Assembly: GCA_004297335.1 (NCBI GenBank)
Contig: SCUD01000063.1
Location: 1-58,261, forward strand
Origin: Gammaproteobacteria bacterium
GTDB lineage: Bacteria; Pseudomonadota; Gammaproteobacteria; Steroidobacterales; Steroidobacteraceae
Length of the DNA stretch: 58,261 nt
Direction: 5' to 3'
Positions 1 through 9,779 of this stretch are shown here, in pieces (position 1 is the first letter of the stretch; the number at the start of each line of letters is the position of its first letter). Both the position numbers and the translations under genes were made by a program. Under the pieces are notes generated by a model. The model worked only from the letters and a program-made list of their open reading frames with translations, had not been told where the DNA came from and ran no database searches.

Positions 1-1
1 G

Positions 2-1144
2 GCGCGCAGCGAAATCGACCAGGCCGACCTGCGCCTGCTCGGCGCGCTGCATGCGCGCATCGCCGCCCTGCTGATCGCCGAGGATGGCCGCCTGCACCGG
101 CTGGCAGCCCGCGCCGGTTTAGGCGAACGGATCCTGACGCCGTGGGACGCACTGGCTTGGCTCGATGCCCTGGCCGGCCAGTCTCCCGGCCTGATCGTCG
201 CCGAGATCACTCCCGGCGCTGGACTCACGGACCCGGTGCTGGCACGCGTGCTGGCCGAGGACTGCGAACCCTTCGACCCGTACCTGGCCACGCGCCTCGC
301 CGCGCCCGGCAGCCGCCTGCTGGTGACCGAGGATGCCGGCCAGCGGGTTGCGCTCGGCGTCCTGGTCCCCGATGCTGCCGGCCTGGCCCTTGCCGCGCTC
401 GCCACCACCGGTACCGCGCGCGGTCGACGCGCGATCGAGCCGATCATCGCCAGCGCGCTGGCAACGGCGCGGCAACTGCGAACCGCCCTGCATGCCCTGG
501 TGCCGCCACATCAGGACCAGCAGCAGCTGCTGCTCCGTGAACTCGGCTTCGACCCCCAGGGGACGGACCGGCATGGCCGCGCGATCCTGCGGCACACGGC
601 CGGCGACAGCGTGGCGCGGTCGGCGGCGGACCATGCGGCCTGGCTGCTGCCACTCGATGCCGCAACCCACGATCGACTGGTTCCCGAACTGGCGGGCTCC
701 ACCCAGATCGAATTGTTCACACCGGGCCGGGCGGTGCCCACGCTCGGCAGCCCGATCCGCAAGCAACTGCTGCGCACGGCCGCGGCACGGGAACCTGCCG
801 AGGGCGACCTCCTGCTGGTGTTCCACGCGCGGGCACCGGATCGCATCCGCTCGGCTTCGCTGAGCGCGGCGGCAACCGTGCGCCGCGTGCGCCAGGTGGC
901 CGCCCTGCCGGAACTGCTGACTCTGACGGCCGGACGCGAAGTGCCGGAACTGGCACAGCTGCACACGCTGCTGCAGGGCGGGCCCGTATCGGTGTTCGAC
1001 CTGCACTGGCTCGGGCGGCTCGCGCGGCCTGTGCCCCTCGCCACGCTGATCGAGCGGGACCTGATCAGCACCACGCCGCGCGCCCTGCTGCGACTGGAGC
1101 CGGCGGCATTCCAGCGCCTCGCGCCCGGACTCACACTCGCCTGA
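2..1144 (+). CDS. PIN-GNAT-PUA-like fusion protein, 5' truncated by the window edge
   Basis: The reading frame is open from the first base, so the N-terminus lies outside the window; 380 codons remain. Residues 1-55 resemble the C-terminal half of a PIN nuclease domain (LLIAEDGRLHRLAARAG followed by a run ending in WLDAL, like the LITEDRxLHRKA pattern). Residues about 75-200 look like a degenerate GNAT acetyltransferase fold (ARGRR after a beta strand, and an LGFDP segment near the end). Residues about 250-375 contain IRKQLL and EGDLLLVFHAR, which recall the PUA/EVE-like module found at the end of PIN-GNAT proteins. Proteins of this design are usually uncharacterised and are discussed as toxin-like or nucleic-acid-modifying. 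The stop codon abuts that of chpC in the palindrome TGATCA, so the two genes converge with no spacer. The domain reading is inference from motif shape. Confidence 0.55.
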   Translation, partial: ARSEIDQADLRLLGALHARIAALLIAEDGRLHRLAARAGLGERILTPWDALAWLDALAGQSPGLIVAEITPGAGLTDPVLARVLAEDCEPFDPYLATRLAAPGSRLLVTEDAGQRVALGVLVPDAAGLALAALATTGTARGRRAIEPIIASALATARQLRTALHALVPPHQDQQQLLLRELGFDPQGTDRHGRAILRHTAGDSVARSAADHAAWLLPLDAATHDRLVPELAGSTQIELFTPGRAVPTLGSPIRKQLLRTAAAREPAEGDLLLVFHARAPDRIRSASLSAAATVRRVRQVAALPELLTLTAGREVPELAQLHTLLQGGPVSVFDLHWLGRLARPVPLATLIERDLISTTPRALLRLEPAAFQRLAPGLTLA

Positions 1145-1621
1145 TCAGGCCGCCGTCACCGTGGTCTCGTCGGCGATCATTTCCTCGAGCTGCTCGAGGT
1201 CCGGGATCAGCGGCAGTTCGTTGACCATGCGTACCTGGCACAGCACCGGGGCCCGCTCCGGGAAGGTCCGGGATTGATCCGGCGTGACGACCGTCGGACT
1301 GACGCGCACCAGCTGCGGGAAACCCTGGGTCACGATGCCGAAATGACCCGCCGGCAGCTTCTGCCCGAGGCAGGTGAAGATCACGATCCGCGTGCGGCCG
1401 CCTGGCACCGGGACACGCCGGCCGCAGGCTCCCTCGAACGAGACGACCGGTATGCCCCGGCCGTTCCAGGCTGCAATCCCCAGGTACCAGGGTGGCGCAC
1501 CGGGCATTTCCTGGAGTGGCTGGAAACTGGTGACCTCCGCGACGCAGGCGCGCGGCACCAGCAGGCGCTCGTCCAGCAGCGGCACCAGCAGGCCGTACAG
1601 TTCCGGTGCCGGTGTACTCAC
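1145..1621 (-). CDS. chpC: ChpC, CheW-like adaptor of the Pil-Chp system
   Basis: A 158-residue CheW-like protein, last gene of the Pil-Chp operon. CheW-fold proteins couple receptors to the histidine kinase; ChpC is the second adaptor of this pathway beside PilI. The sequence shows the CheW pattern: strands around LYGLLVPLLDERLLVP, a central WYLGIAAWNGRGIPVVSFE and the RIVIFTCLG strand. The start is GTG at 1621 and overlaps the chpA stop (GTGA), the usual sign of translational coupling. The length is normal for the family. The assignment rests on the CheW pattern plus its position behind chpA; an unrelated CheW paralogue is unlikely here. Confidence 0.85.
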   Translation of the reverse strand: MSTPAPELYGLLVPLLDERLLVPRACVAEVTSFQPLQEMPGAPPWYLGIAAWNGRGIPVVSFEGACGRRVPVPGGRTRIVIFTCLGQKLPAGHFGIVTQGFPQLVRVSPTVVTPDQSRTFPERAPVLCQVRMVNELPLIPDLEQLEEMIADETTVTAA

Positions 1622-4600
1622 GGCGCGGGCCTGTGCACCAGCGGCTCGATCGCCTGGAGCAACTGGCTCTCCTGATAGGGCTTGCCCAGGTAGGCGTTCA
1701 CGCCGAGTTCGATCGCCCGCGCGCGATGCTTCTCGCCGACCCTCGAGGTGATCATCACGATCGGGATGTTGCGCAACCGCGGGTCGTTGCGGACGTGCGA
1801 AGCAACCTCGTAGCCATCCATCCGCGGCATCTCGATATCGAGCAGGATCACATCGGGCACCTCGTCCTGCAGTACCGCAATCGCATCAAGACCATCACGC
1901 GCCGTAGCCACGCGCATGCCGTTGCGCTCGAGCAGCCGCTGCGTCACGCGCCGCACGGTGATCGAGTCGTCGACGACCAGCGCGAACACCCGCTGGTCGG
2001 CTGGCGCCGTGCCGCGCGCGACCACCGGCACACGCTGGCGCCACTCGGAGCGGACCAGCGCGCCGATATCGAGGATCACGCAGATGCGCCCGTCGCCAAG
2101 GATCGTGGCGCCGGCGATACCGCGGATCCCGGAGATCTGCGGCCCAACCGACTTGACCACGATCTCGCGGCTGCCGATCAGTTCATCGGTCACAACCGCA
2201 GTCGAGTGTTCGCCCGCGCGCACCAGGATCACCGGCACCGCGGTATCGTGCTCGGAGGTCGCTGCCGGTACGCCGCCGACCAGCGCCGCGAGGTGCTGGA
2301 AGCGATATTTCTGCCCGCCATACTCGAAGCCGGCGGCCTCGCCGCCCAGCTGCCGCTGTACCTCGGCGCGTGGCACCCGCACGACTCCCTCGACCGTCGG
2401 CAGCGGCAGCGCAAACAGTTCCTCGCCGGCCCGCGCGACCAGCGCCTGACTGATCGCGAGCGTGAACGGCAGGCGCGCGGTGAAGCAGGTGCCCTGGCCT
2501 GGCGTGGTCTCCGTGTACAGCGAGCCACCGAGCTTCTTGATCTCGGTCGCGACAACATCCATCCCGACGCCGCGACCCGCCGACTGGGTGACCTTGCCGG
2601 CGGTCGAGAAGCCCGACTCGAAGATCAGCTGCAGCGCCTGCTCATCCGACAGCTCCTGGCGCGGGGTGGTCAGGCCGAGCGCGACGGCACGGTCGCGCAC
2701 GGCCTTCAGGTTGATGCCGGCGCCATCGTCGGCGACCGTGATGACGACCTCGGAACCCTCGCGTCGCAGCTTCAGTTCGATGCGTCCGCTCTCCGTCTTG
2801 CCGGCGGCGACGCGCTCCGCGGGCGCCTCGATGCCGTGAACGATCGCATTGCGCAGCATGTGTTCGAACGGTGGCAGCATGCGCTCGAGCACCTGCCGGT
2901 CCAGTTCGCCGGCCGCGCCCGTCACCGCGAGTTCCACCTTCTTGCCGGTTTCCGCCGCGACCTGGCGCACGATCCGGGTCAGGCGCTGGACGTGCCGCTG
3001 GAAGGGCACCATGCGGGTGCGCATCAACCCGCCCTGCAGGTCCGAAATCAGGCGGCCCTGCTGGGTCAGCAGGTTCTGGGCCTCGCGGGTCTGGGTCTCG
3101 AGCAGGCCCTGCACGCTGGCGACATCCGAGCTGGTCTCGGCCAGCGCGCGCGAGTACTGCTGGATCGCCGAATAGCGGTCGAGCTCGAGCGGGTCGAAGT
3201 CACCCCGTGCCGGCTCCTGGTCGACGTGCCGGTGCAGGATCTGGGCCTCGGTCTCGATCTCCAGCTTGCGCAGCTGGTCCTTGAGGCGCTGCACGACACG
3301 GTTGAGCTCGACCAGGTTGAACTCGACCGAGGTCAGCTGTTGTTCGATCCGCGCCCGGAAGATGCTGACCTCGCCCGCCGAATTCAGCAGCGTGTCCAGC
3401 AGGTCGGCATCGACGCGCGCCACTTCCCCGCGATCGGCCTGCGGCTCCCGCGGCAGCTGCGGCGCCGGTGGCGGTTCCGCCGCTGCGACCGTGGCGCCGG
3501 GCTCTGGCGCGGGCACCGCGACGGCCGGCTCCGCGGGTGGCGGCACCTCCGGCTCCGGGCCCTGGCGGCCGATCCTGCGAATGCGCGTGACCAGGTCGCG
3601 CGCCGGCTGCACCTGGCGCCCGGCATTGACATAGTCCCGCATCCGGTTGAGCTCGTCGAGGCTCGACTGCAGCACCTCGAAACTGCGCTCGTCGAGGGCT
3701 GCCGTGCCATCGCTGACGTGCATCAGCAGCCATTCGAGCTGGTGACTCAGGTCGCCCATCGCGACGATCCCGGCCATGCGCGCACCACCTTTCAAGGTGT
3801 GCAGTGCGCGCTGCAGCTCGATCACCTGGTCGCGACTGCCGCGTTGCGCCCGCAGCGCGCCGAGCGCAGCATCCGCCGCTTCCAGCAGTTCGGTGGCCTC
3901 CTCGCTGAAGATCGCTGCGATGGCCGGATCGAAATCCTGCGGCCGGCCCTGCCCCTCCGCCGGCGCTTCCTCCAGCGCAGGCGCGACGTAGGGCGGTGCG
4001 GCGATGACGCCCGTATCGCCGCTGCTGAGTGGCTGCAGGCCCCCGGTGCCCGGTTCGGGCTCGAGTGTTGTAGCCACGACCTCGGGCACGAGCACCTCGA
4101 GCGTCAGTGCCGGCGGCGGCTCGGGCTCCGCAATCGGGGCCAATGGCCCGGATTCCTGGACCATGGCCTCGGGCGCGGCCTCGATAGCGGCCGCCTCGAC
4201 GACCGGCGGCGGTTGCGCCGGCCGCTCAGCCAGATCCCGCTCGAGAGCGACGTCCCGTTCCAGGATCCGCTGCACCAGCTGATCGATGTCCGGAAAATAG
4301 CCGCTCGATTCGTGTACCGCCGAAACGACGTCCTCGAAGGCCACGGCGCTGTCGGCCAGCAGCGTGAGCCCCGCTTCGTCGAAGGCCGTGTCATGGTCGA
4401 ACATGCGCCGCAGCCAGCGATGCAGCGGCTCGGCCAGGCGGATGTTGACGCTGGCCTCAGCCGTTCTCGAAGCACCGCGCAGCGTATGGCACGCGCGATA
4501 GAGGTCCTCGGTCACGAGGTGCGGTCCCGGCGTCGCCCAGGCTTCACGCAGGAACGCGCGCAGCACCTCGAGGTGACTCTCGACTTCCTTGCGGTAGATG

Positions 4601-7104
4601 TCCTGCAGCGCCGCATCGCCACCGGCGGCAAACTCCGCCGGACGCCCGCTCCAGGCGGCCTCCGGTTCTGCGGCTGGCGCTGGCTCCTCGGGCTGTGGCT
4701 CAGCCTCGGCGGCCAGCTCCGGTTCCGGTTCCGGGATCGATTCGCCGGCTGCCACCGGCGCTGCCATTGCCGCTGGTACTGGCAGCTCGACTTCGGTGGA
4801 CGGCACGCCGGCCAGCAGCTGCGCCATCTCCTCCGCCCCGATCGGCGGCATGATCTCGGTCGGCTCAGCACCCATCGCCTGCGGTGGCGGCAACGGCGCC
4901 ACCGGCGGCAGCAGTGCCGGCCGACCCGTGAGCTGCGAGCTGACGCGCGCGATGATGGCGGCAGCCTCGTCCGCCGGAGCCGGCGCACCTTCGAGCTCGT
5001 CCACCAGGCGCGACAGCAGGGCCACCGCCTCGCGCAGCGTCCCCTGGATCTCCGCCGAGCGCTCGAGCGTGCCGTCCATGATGCGGTTCAGCAGCTGCTC
5101 GATCGACCAGGCGAACTCACCGATCCTCTGGGCTCCGACCATGCGGCCGCTACCCTTCAGCGTGTGGAAAGCACGCCGCACGCGCGTCAGGGCTTCGCGA
5201 TCGGCGGGATTCTCATCCCAGAGCGGGAACAGCCGGCCGATCGCCGCGGTCTCCTCGCGGGCCTCCTCGATGAACAGCGCCACCAGTTCCGGATCCCCGG
5301 CCCCCGGCGCTGGCAGCGCCGCGGCTGGCTCCGGGACGGTCTCGGCAACCGGCATGGGCTCCGGAGCGATCGTGACCGCGGGTGGTGCCGCCTCCGGCGC
5401 AGCGCGCCCTGCAGCGATACCGTCGAGCACCGCCAGGCAGCGCTCGACGTTATCCAGCATGTACCAGGGGTCGCTGCGACCGGCCTGCAGCGTCTCCATG
5501 TAGTACTCGACGCCGACGATGGCATCGGCCAGGCGATCCACATAGGCGTCCGGCATCGTGGCCGCACCTGGCCCGGCAGCCAGCGCGACGTGTGCACCGA
5601 TGCGCTGCATGACATCCATGGCCCGGTTGCGCCCGAGCATCAGCAGTGCCGCCGTGATGCCGCGGGCCAGCGCTGGTGCTGCGGCCGCGGCGCTCGGGTC
5701 GCCAACCGGTTCCAGGGCCTGCCCGAGCAACTCCTTGATGCGCGCGAGGTTGACGATACATTCGCGCAGCACGGCCTCGCTGACCTGGCGCAATTCCGGA
5801 TCGGTCTCGCCCCCGGCCTTCGGCGCACCTGGCGGCATGATCAACTGCACCAGCGCGTCGTCGAGTCCATCCTCGACGCCGATCAGCGTCGCCGCAATGT
5901 CGATCAGCAAGTCCGGACCGGACAGCGCACGCTGCTCGATGATCGCGGTCAGGCGCGCCAGTTCGCTCTGCACCCGCTCGCGCATCGAGCCGAGCCCCAG
6001 TACTGCGAGCGTATCGCCGACCTTCTGCAGCATCTCGACCTGCGGCGCAAGTTCCTCGGGCGGTCCGCCCTTGCGGGTGTGCAGGTCGAGCGCGTCCTTG
6101 ACCCGCCCCAGGTCCTCCTTGATCGCAGCCGCCACCGTGCGCATCAGCCGTACCGATGGCGCCGACAGCGATTCGCGTTCCTGCTCCACGACCTCATCCA
6201 CGGGCAGCAGTTCATCGAGGCGGAAGGCGCTGCGTACTGCCGCAACGCGCGGGCCCTCGGTCTCGGCCCGTGCGACATAGAACAACAGGTTGTTCAGGAG
6301 TTCGAGCGGCGGAGCGCCCGCGTAGGCCTCCTCGCCGGATTCGTACAGCCGCCGCAACTCGCGATCAGCATGTCCGAGCAGGCGCTTGAGGGTGGCACTG
6401 GCCGTCAGTCCGCCGGTACGCAGCGCCTCCAGGACCGCGCCGGTGACCCACCACAGCTGATAGACCGCGGTCGTCGCAGCGGTCTCCTCCATGCGGGCGG
6501 CCACCTCCGCCAGCGCGATCAGCCCGGACTCCTCGCGGTCCCCGCGAATGAGTCCGAGCAACCCGGCCTGGAACCGCGGGCGCAGGCGTCTCGCCCACTG
6601 CGCTACCGACAGGCTCGGCTCACCGGCTCGCGGTGCGCGTGGCACCGGGGTCCGCTCGCTGTGCAGGTTCAGCGACAGCAGCGTGCCCTCCGAGAGCAGT
6701 GCTGCACCCCGTACCGCGCGCAGGTCATTCAGCAGCGGCAGCAGGACCAGTGCCAGGTCGCGGCCGCCGCTCAGGACCCGTTCCAGGTAGGTGGGCAACT
6801 GCACGCAGGCGCGCATCAGGGCATCGAGCCCGTCGTCGAACTGGCGGCCTTCAGCCGTGCTGGCGGCCAGCCAGCGCGCGCTGCTCTCCATTTCCTCGGC
6901 CAGCAACGCCGCTCCGTACACCTCGACCACCCGCAGTACGCCCCGGGCGGTGTGCAGCAGTTCAGCCGCGGCCGCGACCGGCCCGCGCTCGGACGGTGTC
7001 TCGGCCGCCGCCTCGAGTGCAATGCGAACCTCGTTCAGCGTCGCCGTGAGCTCCCGGGCGACCAGATGCAGGGCCTGCTCGTCGGCCAACGGAAAGTCCG
7101 CCAC
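1618..7104 (-). CDS. chpA: ChpA, multi-Hpt hybrid chemosensory histidine kinase
   Basis: A CheA-like kinase of 1828 residues that phosphorylates PilG and PilH in control of type IV pili. Domains in order: an N-terminal Hpt-like helical bundle with HTARG at about residue 51; a long FimL-like helical region; Hpt domains with HTLKGSGRMVG (about 645), HTLRGASRTAE (about 870) and HTLKGGARMAG (about 1098), separated by Pro/Ala/Glu-rich linkers; dimerisation helices; HATPase with MLRNAIVHGIE (about 1413) and GRGVGMDVV (about 1505); a CheW domain; and a C-terminal receiver with VDDSITVRR (about 1706) and phospho-acceptor LLDIEMPRMDG (about 1751). The P. aeruginosa protein is longer with more phosphotransfer modules, so this is a reduced version. 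The start is GTG, with GGAGG inside the 3' end of pilJ about 10 bases upstream; only 6 bases separate the genes. Confidence 0.93.
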   Translation of the reverse strand: MADFPLADEQALHLVARELTATLNEVRIALEAAAETPSERGPVAAAAELLHTARGVLRVVEVYGAALLAEEMESSARWLAASTAEGRQFDDGLDALMRACVQLPTYLERVLSGGRDLALVLLPLLNDLRAVRGAALLSEGTLLSLNLHSERTPVPRAPRAGEPSLSVAQWARRLRPRFQAGLLGLIRGDREESGLIALAEVAARMEETAATTAVYQLWWVTGAVLEALRTGGLTASATLKRLLGHADRELRRLYESGEEAYAGAPPLELLNNLLFYVARAETEGPRVAAVRSAFRLDELLPVDEVVEQERESLSAPSVRLMRTVAAAIKEDLGRVKDALDLHTRKGGPPEELAPQVEMLQKVGDTLAVLGLGSMRERVQSELARLTAIIEQRALSGPDLLIDIAATLIGVEDGLDDALVQLIMPPGAPKAGGETDPELRQVSEAVLRECIVNLARIKELLGQALEPVGDPSAAAAAPALARGITAALLMLGRNRAMDVMQRIGAHVALAAGPGAATMPDAYVDRLADAIVGVEYYMETLQAGRSDPWYMLDNVERCLAVLDGIAAGRAAPEAAPPAVTIAPEPMPVAETVPEPAAALPAPGAGDPELVALFIEEAREETAAIGRLFPLWDENPADREALTRVRRAFHTLKGSGRMVGAQRIGEFAWSIEQLLNRIMDGTLERSAEIQGTLREAVALLSRLVDELEGAPAPADEAAAIIARVSSQLTGRPALLPPVAPLPPPQAMGAEPTEIMPPIGAEEMAQLLAGVPSTEVELPVPAAMAAPVAAGESIPEPEPELAAEAEPQPEEPAPAAEPEAAWSGRPAEFAAGGDAALQDIYRKEVESHLEVLRAFLREAWATPGPHLVTEDLYRACHTLRGASRTAEASVNIRLAEPLHRWLRRMFDHDTAFDEAGLTLLADSAVAFEDVVSAVHESSGYFPDIDQLVQRILERDVALERDLAERPAQPPPVVEAAAIEAAPEAMVQESGPLAPIAEPEPPPALTLEVLVPEVVATTLEPEPGTGGLQPLSSGDTGVIAAPPYVAPALEEAPAEGQGRPQDFDPAIAAIFSEEATELLEAADAALGALRAQRGSRDQVIELQRALHTLKGGARMAGIVAMGDLSHQLEWLLMHVSDGTAALDERSFEVLQSSLDELNRMRDYVNAGRQVQPARDLVTRIRRIGRQGPEPEVPPPAEPAVAVPAPEPGATVAAAEPPPAPQLPREPQADRGEVARVDADLLDTLLNSAGEVSIFRARIEQQLTSVEFNLVELNRVVQRLKDQLRKLEIETEAQILHRHVDQEPARGDFDPLELDRYSAIQQYSRALAETSSDVASVQGLLETQTREAQNLLTQQGRLISDLQGGLMRTRMVPFQRHVQRLTRIVRQVAAETGKKVELAVTGAAGELDRQVLERMLPPFEHMLRNAIVHGIEAPAERVAAGKTESGRIELKLRREGSEVVITVADDGAGINLKAVRDRAVALGLTTPRQELSDEQALQLIFESGFSTAGKVTQSAGRGVGMDVVATEIKKLGGSLYTETTPGQGTCFTARLPFTLAISQALVARAGEELFALPLPTVEGVVRVPRAEVQRQLGGEAAGFEYGGQKYRFQHLAALVGGVPAATSEHDTAVPVILVRAGEHSTAVVTDELIGSREIVVKSVGPQISGIRGIAGATILGDGRICVILDIGALVRSEWRQRVPVVARGTAPADQRVFALVVDDSITVRRVTQRLLERNGMRVATARDGLDAIAVLQDEVPDVILLDIEMPRMDGYEVASHVRNDPRLRNIPIVMITSRVGEKHRARAIELGVNAYLGKPYQESQLLQAIEPLVHRPAP

Positions 7105-7110
7105 GTCCGC

Positions 7111-9183
7111 TTAGCCTCCGGAGCTCACGCGCAGCGCGGCCGGCACGGGCGTCGGCCGCGCTGCGGCGCCAGCCACCACCGCCGGCAGCTCCTGCGGCAG
7201 CCGGAAACCGGCGACCGACCGGCGCAGCTGTGCCGACAGCTCGGCGAGCCGCCCGATCGCATTCGAGGTCGCGCTGGTGTTGTCGGCCGTCTGCTGGCTG
7301 ATCTCGCGCAGGATCTGCATCGTGCGCGAGATGTGGGCGGAGGCCGCCGCCTGCTGGCGGGCGCTGGCCGAAATGTTCTGCACGAGCTGCGCGATCTGGT
7401 TGGAGACGTCCTCGATCTCGCCGAGCGCCGCCCCGGCATTCTCGGCCAGCAGCGCTCCGCCGACCACATCGGTGGTCGTTCGCTCCATCGACACGACGGC
7501 TTCGTTGGTGTCGGTCTGGATGGTCCGGACCAGCACCTCGATCTGCCTCGTGGCGTGACCGGCGCGTTCGGCGAGGCGCTGCACCTCGTCGGCGACCACG
7601 GCGAAGCCGCGGCCGGCGTCCCCGGCCATCGAGGCCTGGATCGAGGCATTGAGCGCCAGAATGTTAGTCTGCTCGGCGATGTCGTTGATCAGCTCGATGA
7701 TGTTGCCGATCTCCTGCGAGCTCTCGCCCAGGCGCTTGATGCGCTTGGACGTATCCTGGATGTTCTCGCGAATCATGTTCATGCCATCGATCGTCCGGCG
7801 CACCGCATCGCCACCCTTGTGCGCGACATCGACGGCGTGACGCGCAACATCCGCCGAACGCTCGGCGTTGCCCGACACCTCCTCGATCGACGCCGCCATC
7901 GCCCCCACCGCATCGGTCGCAGCCGCCACCTGGCGGGACTGGGCGACGCTGGCCTTGGCCAGGTGCCCAGCCGCTGCCTGCGTCTGCCGGGCCGCCGAAT
8001 CAAGCTGCAACGCCGTGTTGTTGATCGTCGCGACCAGGTCCCGCAGCGCCTCAATCGCGAAATTGATCGAATCGGCGATCGCACCGGTGAAGTCGTCGGT
8101 CACCGTCGCCTGCACGGTCAGGTCGCCACTGGCCAGGCTCGACATCTCGTCGAGGAGGCGCAGGATCGCCTCCTGGTTGCGACGGTTGCGCTCAGCCTCG
8201 AGCTCGGCCGCGCGGCGCAGGTCGGCCGCGGCTAACCAGGCCACCAGGCCTCCCGCCATTGCCAGTACCGCCAGCAGCAGGGCCGCGAGCGCCGGATAGG
8301 GCCCTGCCAGCAGTCCCGGTCCGGCCTCCCCGGTCGCGAGACCGCCGAGGCGGCGGCCCACGGCGTCGCCGGCACGGTTCAGCTCGGCGCTGGCCTGTTG
8401 CGCGCCCGCCAGCGTTCCGGCGCGCTCCAGCGTGCCGCTGAGCTGTTGCTGCCAGTTCGCAAACGCATCCCGGGCCGGTGCCAGGCGGCGAGCCGCCTCC
8501 CCGCCGAGCGCCGGTACATCGGCCGTCGGATCCTCGCCCGCGAGACCGGCCAGGAACTGGGCGAGCTGCGTCGAGTTCTCGGTGATGCGACCGGCAATGG
8601 CCGCGCTGTCGCCCGGTGCCGTTGCCAGCAGCCGCAGGTCGTCCGCCACGCGCTGCGCGGTGGATTCGAAGCGTGGCAATTCGCGCAGGGCTCGCGCCCC
8701 GCCCGGCGCCGAGGCCGCGTTGCCGGCGGCGGCCAGCACGCGGCCGAGACCGGTGCGCGATTCCCCCGCCCAGGTCGTGAGTTCCGCCGCAGCCTCGCGG
8801 CCCTTCAGCACTTGCCCGGAGCTCGCCAGGATCGCCTGCCAGCTCGCCTCGCCGCCCAGGCGCCGGGCACTGGGCGAGGACAGGGCCGGCAAGGCAGCCC
8901 TTCCGGCCTCGATCTCCGCCAGCAGCGCCTCGAGGCGCGCGCGGGAGGCAGCCAGCTTCGCGAACGCGGCCTGGTCGCCGCGTCCCGCGGCACCGGCCTG
9001 TGCCGGCAGCGTGGCGGCCAACACGGTCAACTCCGCCAGGTGCCCGCGCCAGGCACGCTCCTGCCGTTGCGCCCGGTCAGCGAACAGCAAAAGCGCAGCC
9101 GCGGCCAGCGCGAGCAGCAGGCCTCCCCACAGCGCGACCGGCATCAGCCTCGCGGCCCGTCCACCCTCAGGAATCTGGCTCAC
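7111..9183 (-). CDS. pilJ: PilJ, methyl-accepting chemoreceptor for type IV pili
   Basis: A 690-residue membrane receptor that feeds the ChpA kinase. Two hydrophobic segments are visible: residues about 16-36 (ALWGGLLLALAAAALLLFA) and about 290-315 (LAALLLAVLAMAGGLVAWLAA). They enclose a periplasmic region of PilJ type. A HAMP-like stretch and the coiled cytoplasmic signalling domain follow, including the hairpin tip NDIAEQTNILALNASIQAS and GRGFAVVADEVQRLAERA, diagnostic of methyl-accepting proteins. The start is GTG at 9183 with GGGGAG upstream, 26 bases after the pilI stop. Its place between pilI and chpA is the standard operon order and fixes it as PilJ rather than a general receptor. Confidence 0.93.
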   Translation of the reverse strand: MSQIPEGGRAARLMPVALWGGLLLALAAAALLLFADRAQRQERAWRGHLAELTVLAATLPAQAGAAGRGDQAAFAKLAASRARLEALLAEIEAGRAALPALSSPSARRLGGEASWQAILASSGQVLKGREAAAELTTWAGESRTGLGRVLAAAGNAASAPGGARALRELPRFESTAQRVADDLRLLATAPGDSAAIAGRITENSTQLAQFLAGLAGEDPTADVPALGGEAARRLAPARDAFANWQQQLSGTLERAGTLAGAQQASAELNRAGDAVGRRLGGLATGEAGPGLLAGPYPALAALLLAVLAMAGGLVAWLAAADLRRAAELEAERNRRNQEAILRLLDEMSSLASGDLTVQATVTDDFTGAIADSINFAIEALRDLVATINNTALQLDSAARQTQAAAGHLAKASVAQSRQVAAATDAVGAMAASIEEVSGNAERSADVARHAVDVAHKGGDAVRRTIDGMNMIRENIQDTSKRIKRLGESSQEIGNIIELINDIAEQTNILALNASIQASMAGDAGRGFAVVADEVQRLAERAGHATRQIEVLVRTIQTDTNEAVVSMERTTTDVVGGALLAENAGAALGEIEDVSNQIAQLVQNISASARQQAAASAHISRTMQILREISQQTADNTSATSNAIGRLAELSAQLRRSVAGFRLPQELPAVVAGAAARPTPVPAALRVSSGG

Positions 9184-9209
9184 GCTCTCTCACTCCCCGG
9201 GCAGGCCCT

Positions 9210-9779
9210 TCAAGTCGATCCCTGCAGGAACGCCGGACTCTCGACCAGCGTCCTCAGGCTCAGTATCGGCCAGGCTTCGCTGCCGCGCCGGAACGAACCG
9301 GCAAGATAGTGCTCGCAACGGATCAGTGCCGGCGGCGTTCCAGCATCGTACTCCTGCTGGCTGAAATGCCTGAAGCCGAGTACCTCGTCCACCAGCAGTC
9401 CCGCCGGAATCTCACGGTGATTGACCACGATCACCCGCGTGTTCCGGCCGAGCGCCGTCTCACCGCTGCCGAAATACTGGCGCAGGTCGATGACCGGCAG
9501 CAGTTGTCCGCGCACATTCGCCAGGCCGCGGATCCAGGACCGCGCGCCGGGCACCCGCGTGATCGAGGCCGGGACGCCCATGACTTCGCGCGCTTCGTCC
9601 CGCGCGACCAGGAAGGTCTCGCCGCCAAGCCGGAACGCGACCCCGATCCATTCCTGGGCCCCGGTTCCCTCGCGGGCCCCGGTTGCGACATCCCTGGCCC
9701 GCTGCTCCAGCGCCAGCAGCAGTTCGAAGGGCTGGTCACGCAGAGACCTCAGGGTCGGGCCGGGCTGCATCCCGGTCAA
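9210..9779 (-). CDS. pilI: PilI, CheW-like adaptor of the Pil-Chp system
   Basis: A CheW-domain protein of up to 189 residues that links PilJ to ChpA. Visible CheW features are GVAFRLGGETFLVARDEAREVM, WIRGLANVRGQLLPVIDLRQY and the C-terminal FRRGSEAWPILSLRTL. The longest frame starts with TTG at 9779, overlapping the pilH stop (TTGA); an ATG three codons later (9770) is an equally good start and leaves the domain intact. The length is typical for PilI. Confidence 0.9.
   Translation of the reverse strand: MTGMQPGPTLRSLRDQPFELLLALEQRARDVATGAREGTGAQEWIGVAFRLGGETFLVARDEAREVMGVPASITRVPGARSWIRGLANVRGQLLPVIDLRQYFGSGETALGRNTRVIVVNHREIPAGLLVDEVLGFRHFSQQEYDAGTPPALIRCEHYLAGSFRRGSEAWPILSLRTLVESPAFLQGST

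Noticed and set aside
1606-8235. A very long plus-strand open frame (more than 2200 codons) opposite chpA and pilJ
   Set aside because: It is an antisense shadow produced by GC-rich codon bias; its translation is Arg/Gln/His/Leu-rich and without any domain, while the minus strand encodes full Chp proteins.
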